This document shows, piece by piece, positions 34,744 through 38,591 of a stretch of DNA of 38,591 nucleotides. Position 1 is the first letter of the stretch; the number at the start of each line of letters is the position of its first letter. The stretch is from the NCBI GenBank assembly GCA_028278545.1, contig JANQED010000054.1:1-38591 (forward strand), written 5' to 3'. A model generated the notes under the pieces. It was not told where the DNA came from. It saw only the letters and a program-made list of their open reading frames with translations, and did no database searches. Made by a program: the position numbers and the translations under genes. Origin of the DNA: Anaerolineales bacterium. Its GTDB lineage: Bacteria > Chloroflexota > Anaerolineae > Anaerolineales > UBA11858.

Positions 34744-35196
34744 TCAATCAGCGCCCCCAGCAATCCGTTCAAGCTCCCTCTCCACGCTGATCTGGCGGCG
34801 CTGGAACTGCTCCGAGGGGGCTTCCAGATTGTAGCTGAAGATGCGCCGGTTGAGTTCGGCGATCTTCTCTCGAAAGTCGTTCAAGGCACGCCGCCACTCC
34901 CCCTGCACAAAGCCCCGCGGCTCCTTTTGGGCCTTCGGGCTGGCCTGCCACTCCCAGGCGCGCCCCAGACTCTGGCAGGCAGCCGCGTAATCGGCTTCGA
35001 TCTGCTGGCGTCTCTCGATCCACGGCAGGGTATGCCCGCTGGAGCGCAAAGCCTGAAATGCCAGACGCCAGGCCGGGTCCTCGTGGGGGTTGGCGGTCAA
35101 ATCCAGGGGCGCTCCCTTGCCGGGCAAGTCGTCGAACTGGCCCTCTTCCATGGCCCGCCGGATTTGCTCATCGATGCTGCGCGGGGATTTCTTCAT
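34744..35196 (-). CDS. DUF1992 (DnaJ homologue subfamily C member 28-like) protein
   Basis: The 150 residues begin SIDEQIRRAMEEGQFDDLPG and continue with KGAPLDL, the unmistakable DUF1992 N-terminus. A long charged helical region follows, with WEWQ and ALNDFREKIAELNRRIFSYN. The function of the family is unknown. It lies about 100 bases upstream of dnaX on the same strand. Confidence 0.9.
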   Translation of the reverse strand: MKKSPRSIDEQIRRAMEEGQFDDLPGKGAPLDLTANPHEDPAWRLAFQALRSSGHTLPWIERRQQIEADYAAACQSLGRAWEWQASPKAQKEPRGFVQGEWRRALNDFREKIAELNRRIFSYNLEAPSEQFQRRQISVERELERIAGGAD

Positions 35197-35211
35197 ATTT
35201 CCTTCAAAATC

Positions 35212-35285
35212 ACCGCCGAGTTCGCAGAGATTTTTTATCTAAATTGCTTTTTTTCTCCGCGTCCACAGCGAACTTTGCGGTTAAT
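35212..35285. repeat. 31-base dispersed repeat, copy 2, with partial inverted copy
   Basis: The full plus-strand copy is 35255-35285. A shorter, inverted relative (35212-35231) lies 24 bases away with an AT-rich spacer, so the pair could form a hairpin between the DUF1992 and LysM genes. Confidence 0.6.
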
Positions 35286-35318
35286 CTGAAGACGATACCA
35301 TTATGGGCAGGGATTCGC

Positions 35319-36035
35319 TCAGGGCACCTGGTAAACCGCCTGCGTCTGGCCGGCAGCATCGTAGAGCGTGGCGATCTCACCCGATTCCCACACCGCCTCG
35401 GAGAGGCCCCAATACAGTTCCAGGGGGTTATCCTGCCCCGCGCGACTGTTGACCACGATCTGCCCGTTCTGATACAGCGTCGCCTGGGGGAAGACGTAGA
35501 TATAGCCATCTTCGTCGTGAAGCTGCCAGCCCGCCAGGGCATGTTTGCCGCCCCCGGCATCCCCCAGCACCAGACGCTCGGTGTTCAGGTCACCCACGCC
35601 CACAACAGAGACGATCTCGATGCTCCCTTCGCTGGGGGGCGGGCTTTGCTCCGGTGCGGTTGTCGGTGCTGGCGTTTCGGGGGCAGCACCCTGTTCGGGC
35701 ACGTAGATCACCTGTCCCGTCCCCAGAGCGTCCGCATCGGTCAGGCCGTTGATCTCCATCAGCACTTCCACAGTCGTCTCGTAAGTCAGAGCGATATCGC
35801 CCAACGTCTCGCCGGCGCGCACCTGGTGGGCCTGCAAGGGGATCGTGGGTCTGAGGGTCGGTTCCAGCGGTTGAGGGGCTTCTGTGGGGGCCGGGCTGGG
35901 CAGCACCGTCTGAGCGGTGGCGCGCTCGAACTCATTCTGGCGGGCGCGCTCCCAAAGCGTCAGCACGACCACGGTAGTGATCGCCGAGACAACCACATTG
36001 ATGAGCAGATATAGGGTTAGACGTTTCCACTGCAT
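35319..36035 (-). CDS. Membrane-anchored LysM / lamin-tail domain protein
   Basis: The 238 residues contain an N-terminal membrane anchor (about 8-28), a Pro/Thr-rich linker, a LysM module (about 70-113: HQVRAGETLGDIALTYETTV...GTGQVIYVPE) and a second Pro-rich linker. The C-terminal lamin-tail (LTD) fold (about 136-238) includes LAGWQLHDEDG. LysM binds peptidoglycan-type glycans, so it is likely surface-exposed. It is divergent from the NYN gene, and their promoters probably overlap. Confidence 0.85.
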   Translation of the reverse strand: MQWKRLTLYLLINVVVSAITTVVVLTLWERARQNEFERATAQTVLPSPAPTEAPQPLEPTLRPTIPLQAHQVRAGETLGDIALTYETTVEVLMEINGLTDADALGTGQVIYVPEQGAAPETPAPTTAPEQSPPPSEGSIEIVSVVGVGDLNTERLVLGDAGGGKHALAGWQLHDEDGYIYVFPQATLYQNGQIVVNSRAGQDNPLELYWGLSEAVWESGEIATLYDAAGQTQAVYQVP

Positions 36036-36063
36036 GAGATCACCTGCCGGGCGATAGAGCCTA

Positions 36064-36092
36064 TTGACGAGAGTATACCCTGCTACTACAAT
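36064..36092 (+). promoter_or_regulatory. Sigma70-type promoter of the NYN gene
   Basis: TTGACG (36064-36069), a 17-base spacer and TACAAT (36087-36092). The start of transcription at about 36099 rules out an upstream ATG at 36095 as the start codon. TATACT on the other strand (36072-36077) may serve the divergent LysM gene. Confidence 0.7.
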
Positions 36093-36148
36093 CGATGCTA
36101 CTGCGCGGGCGCACGGCCTTTCCAGCCCCTATTATAAAGCACATCGCG

Positions 36149-36622
36149 ATGCCTTTTCTAATTGATGGTCATAATTTGATCCCCCACGTCCCGGGGCTGA
36201 GTTTGCAGCACATCGATGACGAAGTGCAGCTCATCCAACGGCTGCAAGCGCACCACCAACGGAGCGGGAAGAAGATCGAAGTCTATTTCGACAACGCCCC
36301 TGCCGGATATCAGCGCACCCAGCGCTTCGGGTCCGTGACGGCCCACTTCGTCCGCCGGGGGAGTTCCGCCGACGAAGCTATCCGGGGCCGGCTGCAGAAG
36401 CTGGGCCGCGCCGCCAGAACCTGGACGGTGGTGAGCTCTGACCGTCAGGTGCAGGCCGCGGCTCGCGCCGCCCTGGCGAATGTGGTCAGTTCCGAGAATT
36501 TCGCGGTGGGATTAGCCGATCAAGCCGAAACTCCCCCCGACCCAGGCACCCGCGCCCAGGTGGACCTCAGCCCGGAGGAAGTTGACGAGTGGCTGCGTCT
36601 GTTCGGCGAAGACGGGGAGTAG
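36149..36622 (+). CDS. NYN/PIN-like domain protein (YacP/Rae1-like)
   Basis: From ATG 36149 the protein (157 residues) begins MPFLIDGHNLIPHVPG, with Asp6, the first metal-binding acid of the NYN fold. It continues with VYFDNAP, SADEAI and VVSSDRQVQAAAR, the other acidic motifs. Such proteins are RNases related to PIN domains; B. subtilis Rae1 cleaves mRNA on the ribosome. RNase activity is expected but not shown. Confidence 0.87.
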   Translation: MPFLIDGHNLIPHVPGLSLQHIDDEVQLIQRLQAHHQRSGKKIEVYFDNAPAGYQRTQRFGSVTAHFVRRGSSADEAIRGRLQKLGRAARTWTVVSSDRQVQAAARAALANVVSSENFAVGLADQAETPPDPGTRAQVDLSPEEVDEWLRLFGEDGE

Positions 36623-36650
36623 GGCTGGGTGGGAAAGGGGTGCATTACGA

Positions 36651-36681
36651 ATTAACCGCTGAGTGCGCCGTGAGCGCGGAG
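36651..36681 (-). repeat. 31-base dispersed repeat, copy 3
   Basis: Minus-strand relative of 2286-2316, just after the NYN gene and before the AT-rich patch. Confidence 0.6.
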
Positions 36682-36744
36682 TTTTGGATATGGATTCACC
36701 GGATTTTTTGTGAAACCTAGTAAGCGTATTACATTTCGATAACT

Positions 36745-36772
36745 CTCTTTTATCGAAACCGTGATAAAAGAG
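36745..36772. terminator. Perfect 10-bp hairpin after the NYN gene
   Basis: CTCTTTTATC (36745-36754) pairs with GATAAAAGAG (36763-36772) around an 8-base loop. It overlaps the left end of copy 3 of the 80-base element. The AT-rich stem has no T-tract after it, so it may belong to the element and not be a terminator. Confidence 0.4.
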
Positions 36773-36831
36773 GAAATCATCAGCATAACAGCGGTTAAAA
36801 TGCAAAATGTCTATTAAAGCAGGGGTTAGGT
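36752..36831 (+). repeat. 80-base dispersed element, copy 3, with attC-like ends
   Basis: It runs from ATCGAAACC (36752-36760) through GCATAAC (36783-36789) to GTTAGGT (36825-36831). The last fits GTTRRRY. Exactly the same total length as copy 2. Inside, GC-GGTTAA and TTAAAGC can pair imperfectly (36791-36798 with 36814-36820). Confidence 0.75.
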
Positions 36832-36833
36832 GT

Positions 36834-36905
36834 ATGTCTAAATTATTATTAGGTAATCTAATCCACAAAACACTTGATAAAAATTGGGAACTTCGATATG
36901 AGTGA
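36834..36905 (+). CDS. Small leader ORF at the cassette start
   Basis: ATG 36834 opens 23 codons (MSKLLLGNLIHKTLDKN...) ending TGA 36905. It overlaps the ATG of the main gene at 36898 by 8 bases. It starts 3 bases after the attC-like core, where cassettes often place a short ORF. No ribosome site was seen and no function is known; it may couple translation of the main gene or be chance. Confidence 0.25.
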   Translation: MSKLLLGNLIHKTLDKNWELRYE

Positions 36906-37734
36906 ATATTACAAACCAAATATTGGAAACAATAAAGTTGTTACTCGAATTGTCCCACCCCAAGTACCGCCTATTTGTGTTGGGTGCGCTAATCCAATCT
37001 CTCAACTTCGTCAATACCCTAATCTTGTTGAAGAAAGTCAAATGTTGAATGGTAATAGTTTAGATACTAATGGAGAACAAATAGATTTAGAGACAAACTT
37101 AACAAATACTTGCTATAAAAATGAACCCAAAAGCGATTTTGCAATTTTCGATATTAGATTTGAAAAAATTGTTTCTAGTGCTCATTTTTCAAGTAATAAG
37201 ACCGAAGTTGAGTTTGGGGAAAAAACAGCATTCAAAATGTTTTTTCCATTTTGTGACACTTGTGCTCGTGAAGAGAACAAGCGATTGGATATCCGTAATA
37301 TGGCTAAACATAAATCTTGGCAGGCAAATGATGTAGATGATTTACATATACCAATCTTTTTACTAACGATATTTGCAGCAATCATTTGGTTTTATATAAA
37401 TCCTCCCAACTTTTTGACAATTGTTTTAATGATATGTCCTGGTATTCTAATTTCTCATTTGATAATTAGAGGATTTTGCCGTCTTTTAGGTATTATTGTT
37501 GCAAGCACTGCGCCAAAATTTGACCCAGAACCGGTTTCCATAAGGTATGATGTATTTGCGAAGATGCAATTATTAAAATTTTATAACTACAATTTCAATG
37601 CGGTATATGGAGCTGTTCACGATACGTTAATTTATTCGTTTGCTAATAAAGTTTATAAAGAAATATTTTTTGATTTGAATAAAGCCATACTATTAAATAA
37701 AGCCATACTAACTTTTGAGAAAAATACCACCTAA
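36898..37734 (+). CDS. Unknown cassette protein with CxxC pairs and two membrane segments
   Basis: From ATG 36898, 278 residues. Cysteine pairs CVGC (about 26-29) and CDTC (about 119-122) flank a polar region. Two adjacent membrane helices (about 147-190) and an approximately 90-residue C-terminal part follow, ending with an in-frame 6-residue duplication (NKAILL, bases 37678-37713). Very AT-rich compared with flanking core genes. The CxxC plus two-helix plan recalls the proteins at 27109 and 27616, with no obvious sequence identity. The stop lies inside the attC-like site, as in compact cassettes. Function unknown. Confidence 0.7.
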   Translation: MSEYYKPNIGNNKVVTRIVPPQVPPICVGCANPISQLRQYPNLVEESQMLNGNSLDTNGEQIDLETNLTNTCYKNEPKSDFAIFDIRFEKIVSSAHFSSNKTEVEFGEKTAFKMFFPFCDTCAREENKRLDIRNMAKHKSWQANDVDDLHIPIFLLTIFAAIIWFYINPPNFLTIVLMICPGILISHLIIRGFCRLLGIIVASTAPKFDPEPVSIRYDVFAKMQLLKFYNYNFNAVYGAVHDTLIYSFANKVYKEIFFDLNKAILLNKAILTFEKNTT

Positions 37735-37854
37735 CCCCGCGTGGTGTCGGGCTTGGGGTACGCGGGCGAAAAATTAGATTTTAGGCTAAGTTTGGAGTTT
37801 TCGGGAAGCGGTGTGAGTTGCCAATTCCCCAAGCCGCACACGCCAACGTTAGCC
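37729..37854 (+). repeat. attC-like recombination site (59-base-element type)
   Basis: ACCTAAC (37729-37735, fits RYYYAAC) and GTTAGCC (37848-37854, near GTTRRRY) bound 126 bases. The arms fold: GCGTG 37739-37743 with CACGC 37839-37843, and GGCTTGGGG 37750-37758 with CCCCAAGCC 37827-37835. Three unpaired bases, all on the 5' arm (37744, 37747, 37749), resemble attC extrahelical bases. A 68-base loop lies between. Confidence 0.6.
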
Positions 37855-37902
37855 ACAAAAATGAATTCCAAAATAATATAAACTATGTCTCCTCTCGACT
37901 AA

Positions 37903-37946
37903 CGGACATGTCCGCGAGGTCGAGGGTTCAGGTCCCCACGGTATCC
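37903..37946 (+). pseudogene. tRNA 3'-half remnant
   Basis: The perfect palindrome CGGACATGTCCG (37903-37914) is what an anticodon arm with a collapsed loop would leave. It is followed by GAGGTC, then a T-arm-like GAGGG-TTCAGGT-CCCCA and CGGTATCC. A spurious frame here reads RSRVQVP, typical of translated tRNA. No D-arm or 5' acceptor was found. Shares GTCCCCACG with the remnant at 31207-31248. Confidence 0.45.
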
Positions 37947-38164
37947 TTTTTGACCCCAAAGTTACTCATCCATTGTGTTCAATATCAACTATTCTGGGGT
38001 GGAAAATGAGACACGGATGCCGCGAATTCCGGGGTTTTGTCAAAAAAGGGAAAGGGCTTATTGGTGACAGGGTTCAGAACTTGGGTTGAGAGTATTGCTA
38101 AATAGGGTGTGAAGACGTTTTTAGCCTCGATACCCTATTTATCTCACCCATAATATGTATTTCG
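37947..38164. other. Gene-free stretch with a long-loop inverted repeat
   Basis: No convincing gene. AAATAGGGT (38100-38108) and ACCCTATTT (38132-38140) form a perfect 9-bp stem with a 23-base loop just after the minus-strand DUF411 gene. It could act as a weak terminator for that gene, but the loop is unusually long. Confidence 0.4.
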
Positions 38165-38479
38165 TCAGGGATAGGTAGCTATAATATCGGTTACGCCAGT
38201 TTCATCAAAAGCAACCACAGAAAAATTCTCAGCATCGTAACCTGCAACTTCCATTCCTGGGGACCCAACCGGCATACCGGCCACGGCGATCCCAATAATC
38301 TCTGGCCGTTCACTCAGAAGCTGTCTTACTTCAGATGCGGGCACATGCCCTTCGATAACATAGCCATCAACGACAGCCGTGTGGCAAGACCGGAGTTCAT
38401 ATGGGATTTGATATTGGGCTTTAAGATCGGTAAGGTTAGCTACATCTTCTATCTTAACTGTAAAACCGTTATCTTCCAT
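38165..38479 (-). CDS. DUF411 protein lacking its N-terminal cysteine motif
   Basis: The 104 residues match the DUF411 body: SCHTAVVDGYVIEGHVP and VAGMPVGSPGME. These proteins are linked to copper or other metal handling, and normally start with a CGCCxxW metal site about 15 residues before NGF. Here the frame can be followed upstream as FWPLPWSEYMEDNGF, then hits TGA. The Trp and following helix are kept but the cysteines are gone. Either an N-terminally truncated gene or a variant starting at ATG 38479. One Cys (in SCHT) remains. Confidence 0.7.
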   Translation of the reverse strand: MEDNGFTVKIEDVANLTDLKAQYQIPYELRSCHTAVVDGYVIEGHVPASEVRQLLSERPEIIGIAVAGMPVGSPGMEVAGYDAENFSVVAFDETGVTDIIATYP

Positions 38480-38591
38480 ATACTCGCTCCAGGGGAGTGG
38501 CCAAAATCATGGTGTTGAGAAATCCATGAGCGGTGGGTTGTAGTTCGGGAAACGCCGCTTGAATAGTTGACGCTGGTTGTAAGCAAAAACA
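38469..38591 (-). CDS. Possible C-terminal end of a gene entering from the right edge
   Basis: A minus-strand frame is open from the window edge for 40 codons, including TIQAAFPELQPTAHGFLN, to TAA at 38469-38471. It overlaps the DUF411 ATG by 11 bases, which would suit coupled genes. The stretch is too short to identify and may be chance, though its composition looks protein-like. Confidence 0.3.
   Translation of the reverse strand, partial: CFCLQPASTIQAAFPELQPTAHGFLNTMILATPLERVYGR

Larger units (their letters stand above)
36826..37848 (+). mobile_element. Putative integron-type gene cassette
   Basis: The unit begins TTAGGT after the G at 36825 and ends with the G at 37848, the positions where attC recombination cuts. 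It carries one main gene followed at once by a 126-base attC-like site. The 5' core GTTAGGT (36825-36831) is the exact reverse complement of ACCTAAC at 37729-37735, as required when both come from one circular cassette. No intI gene is in the window. Inference, but the end-match and fold are directly visible. Confidence 0.55.

Noticed and set aside
36095..36148. Upstream ATG for the NYN gene
   Set aside because: It lies before the predicted transcription start (about 36099), and the added residues do not fit the NYN N-terminus.
37818..38009. 63-codon frame after the cassette
   Set aside because: It spans the attC-like arm and the tRNA remnant and its translation looks like translated tRNA, not protein.
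1..38591. CRISPR array, rRNA genes or a complete IS element
   Set aside because: No regularly spaced repeats, no rRNA-like sequence and no transposase motif were seen on either strand.

Overview
The window is a bacterial chromosome segment, most likely from Chloroflexota (Anaerolineae-like). This assignment is an inference. It rests on GC-rich core genes of that style, tRNA genes without an encoded CCA end, an uninterrupted 14-gene complex I operon, and the mix of HhH/NfeD, LysM-lamin-tail and NYN proteins. No rRNA gene or taxonomic marker was available to test it.

Layout. (1) 1-1930: the end of an integrated element, with a partial gene, a small HTH/zinc protein and a tyrosine recombinase. 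The recombinase stops 34 bases from the 3' end of a tRNA gene. (2) 1965-2165: two minus-strand tRNAs, Ile2-or-Met(CAT) and Gly(TCC), behind a clear sigma70-type promoter. (3) 2330-9687: core genes for an HhH membrane protein, an NfeD-type protease, lipoyl synthase (lipA), a zinc-ribbon membrane protein paired with a CPA2 antiporter, a histidine phosphatase and a URO-D-like protein. A perfect hairpin closes this block. (4) 9804-24374, minus strand: nuoA to nuoN in the canonical order, encoding all 14 subunits of proton-pumping NADH:quinone oxidoreductase with every iron-sulfur ligand motif I looked for. (5) 24.5-32.0 kb: an AT-richer accessory region. It holds a GT1 glycosyltransferase, a HAD protein, three unknown membrane proteins (two with zinc ribbons), a MerR-TipAS regulator overlapping an AAA+ ATPase, a GIY-YIG protein with homing-endonuclease-associated repeats, a broken tRNA and several repeats. 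(6) 32.1-36.6 kb: the conserved dnaX-ybaB-recR cluster (minus), a DUF1992 protein, a LysM/lamin-tail protein and a NYN-domain protein. (7) 36.7-38.6 kb: a second AT-rich accessory patch. It contains what looks like a single integron-type gene cassette, another tRNA remnant and a DUF411 protein lacking its cysteine motif.

How the parts fit. The core is respiratory energy metabolism plus DNA maintenance. The accessory material sits in gaps between core operons and carries marks of mobility: recombinase next to a tRNA, two tRNA 3' fragments, an 80-base element in three copies, a 39-base repeat in two copies, and a cassette whose two ends are exactly complementary as integron recombination predicts. 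The two places most worth a second look are the MerR-TipAS/AAA+ operon, which appears to be transcribed leaderless from a 19-base-spacer promoter, and the cassette at 36826-37848.
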